Below are positions 33,885 to 49,423 of a stretch of DNA of 64,000 nucleotides, in pieces. The DNA comes from Eunapius fragilis (taxonomy: Eukaryota > Porifera > Demospongiae > Spongillida > Spongillidae), in NCBI GenBank assembly GCA_963681505.1, contig OY811993.1:3223387-3287386 (forward strand), written 5' to 3'. A program made the position numbers and the translations under genes. The notes under the pieces were generated by a model. That model was not told the origin of the DNA and did not search any database. It saw nothing but the letters and a program-made list of their open reading frames with translations. Each line of letters begins with the position of its first letter. Position 1 is the first letter of the stretch.

Positions 33885-35006
33885 TTGGAAGCTTTTGCCA
33901 AATTTGATGATGATGTGCTTCACTGCTTAGAGTGCTCAGTGGAGATTGAGCTAACCCCACGGGCCTGTAATCGAGCCAAACTGGGTCTCAAGTATGGACG
34001 GCTAGGATTGCGCTCCCTGGCCACGCATGCACATGCAGCCTACATTGCTTCCTTGTCTACCTCATTAACACCAATCCAACCATCAGAACTGACTATGCAG
34101 CGCCTCTGTGATGCCATCATGGTGTTCAATGGGAAGGTAGCATGCTGTGAGCAGCTCTCTGCAGAAGATGTACTAGCTACTTCTCAGCATCAGCACAAGC
34201 TATCCTCAGCCACCAAGAAAGCTGGATTCCTTTCTTTGCTTGATGGAGCATCCATAGTAGACAAGGCCAGACTTCTAGCCATCTCTGCTCACCAAGCATA
34301 TGCATGGCTGAGGGCACAGCCATCTCCAAAATTGGGGTTAGACCTGCTGCCAAATGAAATCCAAGCCTTAGTGAAATGGTGGCTCAGGCTTCCAGTTTTC
34401 ACTGATGCAGATGCCTGCCCACACTGCTCCCAACCCCTGGACATTCATCGGCACCATGCCCTGATATGCCATGCAGGTGGTGATGTAGTCACAAGGCACA
34501 ACCGCCTTCGTGACAGCTTTGCAGATTTCTGCCGTAGGGCTTGTCTTGCCCCTGAACTTGAAAGAGGTTGTGGGCTCACCTCAACAAAGGACAGAACACG
34601 TCCGGCTGATGTGTTGGTGCCTAACTGGTCTCTCTCACGTTCAGCAGCATTTGACCTGAAGGTCATCAATCCGCTGAACTCAAACTTTTTATTGGGAGTG
34701 AGCATGACCTCAGGTTATACTGCTGAGCTGGGAGAGAAGGACAAACACTCCAATAATGACATTCCCTGTACAGAGAGAGGTTGGGTCTGTGTCCCATTGG
34801 TCGTGGAGGTATTTGGTGGTTGGGGAAATGAGGCACAAGAAGCTCTCTCAAGGGTTGCCAAAACGCTAGCCATCAGAGCAAGTCATTTCTGGCCTGAGGT
34901 ATTAGCCTCAATGTACAGCTGCCTGGGCATTACACTGATGTGCCAGAATGCTAGGGCTTTACTTGGAAGAAGATCCACAAATGAAGTCCATAATTGTTTA
35001 GTGTAG
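33885..35006 (+). CDS. Retroelement-derived C-terminal ORF (zinc knuckle plus PD-(D/E)xK-like nuclease)
   Basis: Open frame of 373 codons with no ATG at its start. An in-frame TAG lies 27 bp upstream of position 33885, and the first ATG is at residue 71. It is therefore a 5'-truncated copy or an exon remnant. C178-x2-C181, H190/H191 and C195 (ACPHCSQPLD...HHALICHAGG) form a zinc-knuckle-like motif. GGDVVTRHNRLRD follows, then RPADVLV and AFDLKV (residues 239-259), which fit the PD...(D/E)xK active-site layout of restriction-like endonucleases. This order is familiar from the C-termini of non-LTR retroelement proteins in marine invertebrates. No reverse transcriptase is present nearby. It lies in the spacer between the two arms of the inverted duplication. 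Confidence 0.55.
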   Translation: MEAFAKFDDDVLHCLECSVEIELTPRACNRAKLGLKYGRLGLRSLATHAHAAYIASLSTSLTPIQPSELTMQRLCDAIMVFNGKVACCEQLSAEDVLATSQHQHKLSSATKKAGFLSLLDGASIVDKARLLAISAHQAYAWLRAQPSPKLGLDLLPNEIQALVKWWLRLPVFTDADACPHCSQPLDIHRHHALICHAGGDVVTRHNRLRDSFADFCRRACLAPELERGCGLTSTKDRTRPADVLVPNWSLSRSAAFDLKVINPLNSNFLLGVSMTSGYTAELGEKDKHSNNDIPCTERGWVCVPLVVEVFGGWGNEAQEALSRVAKTLAIRASHFWPEVLASMYSCLGITLMCQNARALLGRRSTNEVHNCLV

Positions 35007-35418
35007 CTCAGTATTTAGTTTTATATTATGTGTATATCTGTGTAGTTAAATATCATGTAAAAAATGTGTCTGCATGTGTTGTACTTAATACACAATGTTA
35101 TAATAAATATATATGTATATCATTCATAATGCATTTATTAAAGTAAAAAGTTTTTTTTTAAGTTCTCATTTTGAAGACATATACATAGGTCCTCTATTAC
35201 TGAAAATTAGACTGTCCGTTATTAAATTTATAGTCATATCCAATGAACTCACGCGTGGTATAAGTCAAGAGCGATATACCGCCGCCATGCATTGCATGAT
35301 GATAATAATGGCCGGTTTTGTTGTCACCTGCAATTCATCAAGTCGACAACACATTTTTGCGATGTAACCTTTCGTGCATATTGGTAAAACCAATGGCACT
35401 AAAGTGGGATACAGCTAG

Positions 35419-35484
35419 TTGGGCGTAACCCAATCTTATAGCGTCTGCGTCTTACTCAGACGCTAAGATCGGGCTACGCCTCAC
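35419..35484. repeat. Short foldback GGGCGTAAC...GGGCTACGCC
   Basis: TTGGGCGTAACCCAATCTTA on one side pairs with GATCGGGCTACGCC on the other, enclosing AGCGTCTG...CAGACGCT. A related short palindrome occurs in AGXT intron 2 at 63091-63130 (shared ACGCTAAGRTCGGGCYACGCC). Confidence 0.65.
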
Positions 35485-35544
35485 TACGATACAGCATCGA
35501 AGAAGTATATATTGCAGTAGTGAAGGTAACATGGCCCGCGCACT

Positions 35545-39070
<3,526 letters not shown>

Positions 39071-39615
39071 TTCGTAGCAATCCGGCGACCAATATCAAAT
39101 ATGCGACTCTCAAGGTACCAGGTTTGCAATTACATTTATTGGCAGCGAATGTGTTCCAAGGTGACTGCTTGCTTGCAGCTTCTTTCGGTGTTACTATGGG
39201 CTGCATGGACCTCCCATCCATCTACAGGGATTGAGTAGTCACCTTTAAGAGGCTCAAAATCATTGGCCCTATAAAACCTCTGAATTACACCTGAACTGCA
39301 TCGTAGGTAATAAAGAAAGTGGTCTTCATGCACCAGTTTACCTGATCATGAACCATGGTAACCGTAACATTTCAGAACAATGAACATGTTCTATCATTTT
39401 AGAAAATAATGTATAACATACCTGTACTCGCAAAAGTAACCCATTTGCAATTATGGGGCGAAGTGGCCTGCCATTTTGAGTTCAAACTGGTAACAGGATT
39501 TTGTGCTGCCAAACCTATATTTCAACCACTAAAGTATTAGCTGACCATCCTCATCTTGAATCTAACCTACATAATTTTTCAACAACAATAAACCGAGTGT
39601 GGTTTATATTTTCAG
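39071..39615. other. Nothing recognised
   Basis: Non-coding sequence right of the inverted duplication. No ORF above chance, repeat or RNA gene seen. Confidence 0.4.
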
Positions 39616-40023
39616 AATTTGGCCGTCCTTAAAGAAGAAATGCTGGAGATAAAAACGTTTTTACATATGTCATCATCAAAGAGTGCAAGACCTTCACTGA
39701 TTAAAGATTATGGAGTTGATCTAGTAAGGTGCACATGATGAATGTATCTTTACACATTTTTCATTTGAATTGGCAGTGCATGCTAACAGCATATGTGCAC
39801 ATACTACATACAATATAATTCTCACCTCATCAGAGGGGTGAGATAGCCAAGAGATGTTGTGTTAATGATTTGATCTAGAGCTGTTTATCTTACTTCATCA
39901 TCCCTTCTCTCCCACTCCATTCCCTCTCCCTTCTCTATACTCTCCAGAGTGCATGTACTGACACACTCACCTACAGAACACCAGCAGCCATTCAGGATAA
40001 GATGGACCAGTTCATTGGCACAG
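39616..40023 (+). CDS. Two candidate exons of an unrecognised gene
   Basis: Candidate exon A, 39616-39723: acceptor TATATTTTCAG, 36 open codons (NLAVLKEEMLEIKTFLHM...GVDL), donor GTAAGG, phase 0 at both ends. Candidate exon B, 39948-40023: acceptor after a pyrimidine run (CTCTATACTCTCCAG), 25 codons (SACTDTLTYRTPAAIQDKMD...), donor GTAGAA in phase 1. The frames join without a stop. Neighbouring exons were not found: downstream lies a GGTGGGTGTGGTT minisatellite, and upstream no clear exon was seen. They may be internal exons of a gene I cannot trace, or chance. No homology recognised. Confidence 0.25.
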
Positions 40024-40039
40024 GTAGAAGGGTATTTGG

Positions 40040-40210
40040 CCTTGCTTGGGACCCTAGTGAGGTGGATGTGATTAACTCTAGTGAGGTGGGTGAGGTTACC
40101 ACTAGTGAGGTGGGTGTGGTTAACTCTAGGAGGTGGGTGTGGTTACCACTAGTGAGGTGGGTGTGGTTAACTCTAGGAGGTGGGTGTGGTTACATTTATC
40201 GTGATGGTGT
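40040..40210. repeat. GGTGGGTGTGGTTA minisatellite
   Basis: Units of 25-28 bp, AGTGAGGTGGGTGTGGTTAA plus CTCT or CCACT, about six copies. Followed to 41820 by sequence without recognisable genes except a 57-bp two-copy direct repeat near 40985-41075 (CATACACCTCACCATGAGTG). Confidence 0.7.
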
Positions 40211-41837
40211 GTGATCATCTTTGCACGACTTTGTGACAAGGGCTCATGGATCTATTTCACCTTTTATTTTTGTTTGTTAACTATTCTATTTTATACACGG
40301 TGTCTATGAGTGTTAAAAATAAGCTGTGCTGTATATATTTAGGCAGTACTGGGAGAGAGTCATGGCGAAGAGGAGTGTGGTTGTGTGATACGTGTGGTGT
40401 ATGTGTAATGTGTGGGTATGTGATGTTTAATGTACTGTGATGTGGGTGTGATATAGTGCATCACACACATCACATCACAATATGTGTGCATGCGCACATT
40501 GGACCACGTGTGAATGGTAATAAATTCTCTTCTAATTAGAAGGAAAGCACTACAAGTAAAGAAACGTCACTATCCTTGTGAAGCCATTGTGTAAGGATGG
40601 CCTGGTAAGTACACCACATCAGTTATCTCATCAGTTACCTCATCACAAATCATTTGTGCCCTAAACTTGCACATCGCCAGCAACATTAGTTTCTATTATA
40701 TCATCATACTTATACTGTCCCTCCTATTTGAAATTTTCTTGTGTCTTTTTGATTACTACCAAATTTGCACCTCTTTTTATGGCACATGATATCCCATAAA
40801 GCATGGCTCTTTCCCTAAATGGGAGGGGGTAGGGGATGGTCAGATTGGCGTAGTGGTTACACCAATGTAATCACAGTGCAAGGGTAGTGGTTCAAATCAT
40901 ACCGAGGTACAAATTTCAACACCATTTACGAAAAGGACATACACCCCACCATGTAAGCTACCTGCATTAATGCTAATGCAAAGGTCAACGTAACATACAC
41001 CTCACCATGAGTGCTACCACCTGCATTAATGCTAATGCAAAGGTCAACGTAACATACACCTCACCATGAGTGCTACCTGCTAATGAGAACCCATCTACAA
41101 TCCTTGCCAAAACCCCACCTGAGTGATGTAGAAAACAGCCCAACCCAGGCAGCCAAGTGATATGCATGTAATATAACCAATTTACCGCACTGGGTATAAG
41201 GAATTGAACAAATATTGCATTTTTAAGCAGATTTTTAATCCTCTTCAATACAATGGGGTCCATACAGTTTTTTTTTGCCCCCCACCCCATACTAAAACCT
41301 AGCAAAATACTCCATGCATGAATTGATATACCATACTTTTACCATGAATGGAAGGGTAGGGTATGATTGAACTGGCATAGACTTTTTAGTGGTGATTGCT
41401 CATATCACTATGTAACACAAGAATGTTTTTGGACATCATGAGCATGCAGTACAATGAATAGGGCATAGGCACATTAGCTCGTACACATAGAACCTTTGAT
41501 TGTGAGTGTCACTGTGAGAATGTGTTGTGAGAATGTGGTTGCACATGCACAAATTTATTGCAGGAGTGAAGATACATTGTACAATGAATTGCAATACAGC
41601 AAGATGGGATGATCTTTTTGTCATGAAGTCGGGTGTTCGACTGGACATTTGAAGCATAGATTCTTGATAAATTCTTGATGACATTATATGCATATGATAT
41701 TTTCAGCTATGAAAGTTAATAACTTGATAATTTTAACTGGTGGTACTGCAGCTACCCCCCAGCTGTGGGAAGGCCATTGGGGCTAACAGGTTTCATATGC
41801 CTTCATGTAGTTTGTGTATGAGTGTCACACTAGTGGT

Positions 41838-41986
41838 AAGCCGCACTTTAGAAGCAATGGCCAAATGATGTTTCTGTTCACAGCATCATAAGCCTTCTTA
41901 GTTTCAAAGAAGCAGATGTGTAGAGGGCACTGCTGCTCGCCAACTTTCTCCTGTATTCGTCTTGTGACAAAAACTGTGTCATTATG
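41838..41986 (-). pseudogene. LINE reverse-transcriptase remnant (motif A region)
   Basis: Minus-strand sequence reads FVTRRIQEKVGEQQCPLHIC followed by FFETKKAYDAVNR and PLLLKCGLP. This is the fingers-to-motif-A region of a non-LTR reverse transcriptase; the usual form is F.D..KA(F/Y)D.V.R. The catalytic Asp of motif A (usually FxD) reads as Glu or is shifted here, so the copy is decayed. Its upstream side is broken by the MITE at 41987-42220. Only about 150 bp of recognisable coding sequence remain. Confidence 0.6.
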
Positions 41987-42220
41987 CATAGGCATCCGCT
42001 CAGAGTTTTCCAGGGGGGGGGGGGGGGGGGGGGGCAAAACCAAACCAGGGGGAAGGTGCGGGAGGGGGATGTGCCCCCTCCCGCGCGAAGCGCGAAAGCT
42101 TTCAGTGTTATTCAGTTTTATAAGTATCGATCATGCTGTTATATCAATGAATATTAATTAGTTTGGGTATGCCAGGGGGGGGCAAATGCCCCCCCTTGCC
42201 CCAATGAGCGGACACCTATG
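41987..42220. mobile_element. 234-bp MITE copy A, 7-bp target duplication CATTATG
   Basis: Ends CATAGGCATCCGCTCA and TGAGCGGACACCTATG are inverted partners. CATTATG is duplicated at 41980-41986 and 42221-42227. Inner landmarks GGTGCGGGAGGGGGATGTGC and CGCGCGAAGCGCGAAAGCTT. Inserted into a LINE reverse-transcriptase remnant. Confidence 0.88.
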
Positions 42221-42503
42221 CATTATGTAGATGTACATCAACACTTCTTCCTAGCATCTTGCATACTGTGTTCTCAGATAGTTGTTGAAGCTTAAAAATC
42301 TTCGCTGTAATCTGAGTTAGTCTAAGTGTATGCTCGTGATGACAATGATAAGATGGGAAAGGGATTAAACCAGCAAATACATTTAGGTGTGGTGCTCTTG
42401 GGTGCTCAGGAGTCATACATATGGAGTACATGTACTTATATACGGCAGCATATGATCGTTCGATCGATCGCTAAATTTGAGGGGGCTGAGCCCCCCCCCC
42501 CAA

Positions 42504-42725
42504 CATAGGCGTCCGCTCATTGGGGCAAGGGGGGGCATTTGCCCCCCCCTGGCATACCCAAACTAATTAATATTCATTGATATAACAGCATGATCGATAC
42601 TTATAAAACTGAATAACACTGAAAGCTTTCGCGCTTCGCGCGGGAGGGGGCACATCCCCCTCCCGCACCTTCCCCCTGGTTTGGTTTTGCCCCCCCCCCT
42701 GGAAAACTCTGAGCGGACGCCTATG
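42504..42725. mobile_element. 222-bp MITE copy B, inverted relative to copy A, target duplication CCCCCAA
   Basis: Same sequence as copy A in opposite orientation, differing mainly in homopolymer lengths. CCCCCAA flanks both ends (42497-42503, 42726-42732). The equal 7-bp duplications with different sequence show two independent insertions about 280 bp apart. Confidence 0.88.
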
Positions 42726-42732
42726 CCCCCAA

Positions 42733-43819
42733 ATACATATTTGGGGGGGGCTAAAGCCCCCCTTGCCCCCCCTCTTCCGCCGCCCCTGCTACATCATTCT
42801 ATGAACGAGGTGTCGCTACCAGTAGGCCTTATCTGACCATGCACTAATACCAAATGATTACTAATATTGGTACGTCTATTTTTTATTCTATTTGATGCTC
42901 ATCCATGTATTTACTGCAGTGGCTTGAGGTGTAAACTGTAGTTATTTTCGAGAGGCAACTGGTGATGTTGAATTTGAGGTGATCGATGTTGTGGTTACTC
43001 ACAGGCAACCCCGCCCCCCCGCCCCTTTTATTTTTCAGTACGAATAATTAAACAAGTTATCAAAACGAAAGCGGGTCCTTATAAGGCCTTATCGATTATA
43101 AAATTCTTCAGGATTGGAAGAAGTGTACTAATAAGGCTACTTTAATTGACCTCACCCGAAAGAATACTAAGTGGTGTGGTTCACCGCGCTTGGGTCTGCC
43201 CTTACATTCAAATTTCTTAACAGTAGCATACCGGCCGGACTCAACGGCTAGGAGGCTAGTTGATTATCCACTTACCTTCATGTAATTCAATGGCGGGTCA
43301 AGGGGGGGCTGTACCCCAGTAAGATTCACGGGTAATCTAATACTTCGGACCAAATTTATGCGGCTAAGCCTATAACGCCCCCTAGCGAGGTGATAAAGGA
43401 CCAATTTGTATTGCTTGGAACTATTACAGTTGTTTAGCTGCATCTCAAGGCAAAACACACCAAAACTATAGGAAGAATCAATTAATGGAGACTGAATCAA
43501 GCAGCTGATGTTTTAAGTGTTCATTTATTTGTTTGCATGTGTACTGAGAGTGTAATGTATGTGTGCATGAGTGTTTGAAAGTTTGAATAAGCATGTGTAT
43601 GTACCTAAGTTTAATCTGAGGCATCTCATAGTTGCAAGTTCTCTACATGTATATCCCCACACTCCTGCTGCTTGCCCTCCTGGTTGCATGTCCATGTGTC
43701 TGGATCTGCTGAGCAGAAAACAACATTCTAATGTTTAACACCCAAGATCCTCCCAATTGTGACATCACCTCACTGTTACATCACCCTCATCACTGAGACA
43801 TCACCCTCCAATCTTCTTA
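42733..43819. other. No gene recognised
   Basis: Moderately AT-rich DNA with short C and G runs. Open frames are short and unlike known families. Confidence 0.4.
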
Positions 43820-43990
43820 CCCCTCCTCCCTAGGTCCCTGATACAATTCCTCCTTTATCTCCTCCTCCTCCTCCTCCTTTATCTCCTCCTCCTCCTCCTC
43901 CTCCTGCTCCTCCTCCTCCTCCTTCTTCTCCTCCTCCTTCTCCTCCTCCTCCTCCTCCGCCTCCTCCTCCTTCTTCTCCTCCTCCTTCCT
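43820..43990. repeat. (CTC)n/(CTTCTC)n trinucleotide tract
   Basis: About 140 bp of CTC and CTT triplets with TTTATCTCC interruptions. The minus frames encode only Glu/Lys or Gly/Glu runs. Confidence 0.92.
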
Positions 43991-44450
43991 CACTATATAA
44001 ATTGCAATCACAAAATACATACAATATCAATATACACGGTCCAAACATCACACTGACCCTTGCACCCTTACACAAACACATCCTTTTGATCACTGGATGC
44101 AGAACTTGGTCTCATTCGCTTGGCATTACTGACCACTCCCATATGCTCCTCCCCCGCAGAGAACATGTGATGGGATGTACCCATGGGTAGACCACACCCC
44201 CACACCTGTTCCCTCTTTATACATGCTGCACCCTGCCATTGTGTGCAACACTAACATGACAATCGGTTTTATGCCCTTTGCTAAGATTTCTCCTGTCTAG
44301 ATGACCGTGCAGCAGGTAATGGGACTAATCGGTAAAGAAATTAATTGATCTAAAAACAATACAATTACCCAACCGTCTACCCGCTGGAAATTTACTCTAG
44401 GGAGGCATTTACATGTAGCTAATATTGTATTACTAGGTGGTTGTAGTACA

Positions 44451-44526
44451 GTGTTAAATAGAACCTTTCTGTTTGGCATAGTGCACAGCTGTGCACTATG
44501 CCAAACAGAAAGGTTCTATTTAACAC
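44451..44526. repeat. Perfect 76-bp palindrome
   Basis: Arms GTGTTAAATAGAACCTTTCT plus GTTTGGCATAGTGCACAG and their exact inverse, 38 bp each, with no spacer. Centre between 44488 and 44489. Confidence 0.95.
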
Positions 44527-47500
44527 GCGCGCTCATGTTGAGCTAGGTTCCTGCCCTCTGCTATAGAGTAGGTTCCATATAGGAATTCTGCAGTGTGATG
44601 AATGTCATTTTTTAAGTCATCATAGGTAAAGGGTGAACTGAGCAGTATATATAGTTTAATGGGCGCGCACACACACACACATGGGAGCATAGTGTATGTG
44701 GTCATGCATGTGGCATTTATAAACATAACATTGTGAAGAACATGACGTGTACCAAAAATGGGAGAATCGAGCCCATGGGATTGATCATATCCCCTATCTC
44801 CATGTCATCTCATACTGCCATGGGGGCATTTCTCTGTCCTTCACATTGCTTGAGGCAGCACTCAGTTCCTCAACCCCTTCTAGGTTATGCAGCCAGACTT
44901 CTGCTGGACCAGCTTACCCTTCTAAGCTGTGCCGACATCCTCTCTGTGCATCCTCCTCAGTGAATGTGAACGCACTATTGTGGAGGGATGAACATACCAA
45001 GTGTGTTTGGTGCTAATTATAATGTGTTAAGCATGGTGTTTGTGTGTGCGTGTAACATGATCGTATATGTAACATAACAGCGTCACTGAATTTGATTTGT
45101 GGATCCATGGAACATGTACTCATGCATTGATTATATGTGGGTGTGGGATGGTGAGTGGTGCTGGTTAACCTTAATTTACTCCTGCTCCTGGCATTTCTAC
45201 TGTCATCAAATTTGTTCTGCTTGCCAGCTATGGCAAAATTTAGCTATGTGAGCAACCGAAAGTACTTGTTCCCTTTTCCAAAGTAGCTAGGTTTGGGATT
45301 TGGATGAATACCGACTTTACTAACCTCACCCTGACTGCAAAAGTAGTTGGATGCTATAATCACTCTCACATTATCTCAGAGTTCAGAGTCCTAAACCGAA
45401 TGGAAAGTACAAACACATGATTTAGTGAAAGACTACACATGTCAGTTCTGACTGTAACCCCACTTTTGAACCAGTTTAAATTTGATGGGTTACACATGAT
45501 GATCATCTCACTATGTACTTTAAATCCCATTTTTGCCATGCATTATTTGGATGGGTGATGTATCATGCATACCTTTGTTGCATGCATGTGCCTGCCTCGT
45601 AGATCATCCATGAGTGCGCTCAATGCCCATTTTTCCTGGCCTGCATCCATTCAAGCACTACTATGATGTTGGGCAATTTAAAGTTGTATATCCACTAGTA
45701 TTCACTTGTGGATTGAGAATCATTGTTAATGCCCTTCTGTAGTGTGCCATTAAAAGGTAGAGTCACAACAATTATTAATTTAAGGTCATGGAGGAGAGTT
45801 ATTGGTGAGGTGCTTTTCTCGGATCTCTACCTCCACCAATGTTCTACCTGTAGGTTATAACTTTAATTAGTAGACAACAGCTATACACATTCTGATAGAT
45901 TTATTGCAGGTACATATATTAAAACACAGTAGAAATTCTATAATTAAGAGAAGATTCACCCCTGCTGGCACCTATAATTCCAATGTGCAATATTTCGCAT
46001 CAGCCTGGCAGAGTTTTTATTCGTACACCATATGTGAATGATGTGATTATATGCTGAACTTCCGCATGAGTCCTTGGTGCTGTAAACATTCTATTGTAAT
46101 GGGTTACTGTCCGGTATAATATGGTTTGGATCCATTATGTCACCACGTCTTAACATGCAAGTACAGGGAGATGTCACATTAGAGTCAGGGATTTCCTTTT
46201 AGAATCTTGCCAAAGGACTAGCCTGGCTCCTCATGTTGAAGCAGAAAGTGGTCTGGGGTTTGAAGGACATCAAACATGGCGTTTCTCCTTGTGGTTAGCA
46301 CGCAAACCCTTTAAAAGTAATATCCCACACAAGAATAAGAGGTACAATGATTTGCCATTGTGCATGTGATTCCATGTTTTGAAGGGCTTTTAAAAAATAA
46401 AACTCAACAAATGTAGTATCACACGACACAGCTGGTATGAAAATCATGAAAGCATCATTGTACAAAGCCATAGCCGGGGGTGGGGGGGTGGGGGGGGGGG
46501 GTGGTTGAACAACACCCAACACCTCCACACACACACACTTAAAGAAAAAATGTTATTGTCCCACCTGATTTAATAAACAGATTATCATACAAACACTATA
46601 CATGACCATTCATGGGAAGATGAATAAAAGCACTTCATTCATGCCTTAAAAACCTGATTTGTGAAAATTGCAAAGAAATTGGCGTGAAAAATATTGTGCT
46701 ACAAGTTCAATTCATTACCATGGTGTTTGGTATTGTTGTCTGCCTCTTATTACCTATATGGGTATGCATTCTATGTGATGTGTTAGAAAATTTTTTATCT
46801 CAAAGCAGTCATTACCTGGTCAACTATATTGCACCATAATGCAGAGTGTTCCACATAAAAATCATTATTATATTACAGTAATTATAAACCATCCTGTACT
46901 TTTCATACAATACTAATCACTTTCAGGAAGAAAGTATCATGCAATTAAATCACAGGTTAAGTTAGTTAACACTAATAAGTTAATTTTTCGGAAACCAAAA
47001 CTGATGGGAATTCTGTAATTAAAGAAAGAACTTTTTTTTCCCACTGTGGGTTTTATCTAAAGCACTTCATTCTTTCTGGATGTATTTGATCTGGGCAGGA
47101 GGAGGTTGTCCATAAAAATCTGCATGGCCAGCATGGAGGAAAAGGAGCGGCAGAATATTTAAGTTTAACGAACGTTAGGTAGTAGGAATGTAATATAATA
47201 TGAAGTCATGAACATGAGTGACTTTAAATTGACCAAAAATCATTATATATAGAGCACATGTAAATGAAAGAAGTGCTGAGCAAGCTTATAATACTGGGCC
47301 AGTACTTTTGGACCACATTAATGTCCATAATACTTCAGCAGACAACTCTTTATTTCCAGAGCAAATTGTCGTATTCTCAGGGTGTTATATAAGGGAGTTC
47401 CTGACACCCCCATGAATGAGCTTTTGCTCGTGAAAATTTCGGAGGGAGCCTAACGTCTATTTTTACCTATATAGCCAAGTATGAATTACATTTAATATTA

Positions 47501-48473
47501 TGGTAATAACAATGCACACACCACCAGCTTCATTACTAGCACTAAAACATCATGCATCTTAACTCTGATCAACCGAAGTATTGGCCCTTTATTTGGGTCT
47601 GGATTAAGACATACAGTAAACAGGAGTTTAGTGTTGATATGAACATTAGAATGATAGATTATTGCAACTATTTTATAAAGGTAAGTGAGATACCTGGGAA
47701 AAAAAAATTGTTTTCAGTATCACGGTTATGGTTGTATGCTCTCTCCAATTAAAACGAAGGCAGGTCTTTGAGTTTTATATACTATTATACAAACTGGAAA
47801 TGACTTCACTGAGCCCCCATCATGCATCAGTTACCACCCCACCCCCCAAAAAATAAATAAATAAATATTCTTGTCTTGATCTACCATTGGCGAGTGTGTG
47901 TTTTGTGAAGTGGGTCCCTGTAAACATCAAGGCCATGCAACTTGAAAATGTTGATGTCTCTCGTGAAGTCCTCCACACAGTGCAGGAGCTAGCTGCAGGT
48001 GCAGACAGTATGATGGAGTATGCTTTCATGTACAACTGAGTCCTCCATGAATGATCTGAAGAAAGATGCATTCTTGGACATGAGAGACTTAACTGAGACC
48101 TTTCAATTGCTAATCCAACTCCAGACACACCAGGCAGTGTTTGCATTCCATCCAATAAGATGAAAAACAATAAGGACATAAAGACGCATTAAAATAAGCA
48201 TTTACACAGACCAGGTACAGATATACAAAAAAAATCACACCACCACACAAAATAACAGATGCAAAAGTGTTCCTTGACTGAACAATGTCCAGATTAGTAG
48301 TGTGACATGATCATGAAGGGTAAAAAATCAAAAATGTTGCAGGCTAACTCCCCGGGCCCAGATTAACCATAGGACTGACTAGGCTAAAATCTGGGGCTAT
48401 AGTCTAGGGCCCCTGGCATTATGTGGCCCCCTGGAGGGTATGGCCAGCAATACTATGCCAGATGATGCAATAA
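44527..48473. other. Long stretch without a supported gene
   Basis: Almost 4 kb of ordinary intergenic or intronic DNA. Open frames near 44733-45016 and 47820-48179 lack initiation context, splice partners and family resemblance. A poly-G-rich run lies at 46478-46502. No RNA genes recognised. Confidence 0.4.
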
Positions 48474-48536
48474 CTGATCTAACCCAATTAATGCAGTAGA
48501 ATCTAAGATTCTACTGCATAAATTGGGTTAGATCAG
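48474..48536. repeat. 63-bp palindrome with one mismatch
   Basis: CTGATCTAACCCAATTAATG...CAGTAGAATCT, a one-base centre, then the inverse. A single A/T mismatch in 31-bp arms. Confidence 0.92.
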
Positions 48537-49004
48537 GTCATTCATGGTGGACTCAGTTGTAATTCTTTATTTAAAATCAGATCGACCTAATGTATTGGTA
48601 GGTGGAGATGGGGCCCCATGCATAATATATGTTTTTTAGTCTAGTGCCCAAGTATCTTTATTGGGCACTGACTATCGCAAATAATTGCTAGCTACAAATG
48701 CTAGCTATACTGATGAATTTTAATCCACTGACTTTTTCAAGAAGATTCTGGGGTCGCCCTTCCTCCCCTTAGCTGGACTGTTAACAAAAGCACTGTATCT
48801 GCCCTTGCAGTATTATCTTTAGAGCCAAACTGTCGCTCTCTCAGCATAGATGATAAAATCCATGGTGGTATCCAGGTACGCGCATTTTTGTCTCACTGTC
48901 TTTTGTTTTGGGCCATGCATGCATAGTTTTCATAAAAATCTATCGCTGAACTAACAGTGGTAGTGGGGGCAACATCTATCTCAGAGGGCCCGAGCTTTCC
49001 TCCC

Positions 49005-49423
<419 letters not shown>

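Noticed and set aside
43830-44093. Glu/Lys- and Gly-rich minus frames
   Set aside because: Arise from a CTC trinucleotide tract.
47820-48179. 119-codon minus frame and the opposite plus frame near 47.9 kb
   Set aside because: Neither has a convincing start, splice sites or known motifs. Composition does not separate the two strands.
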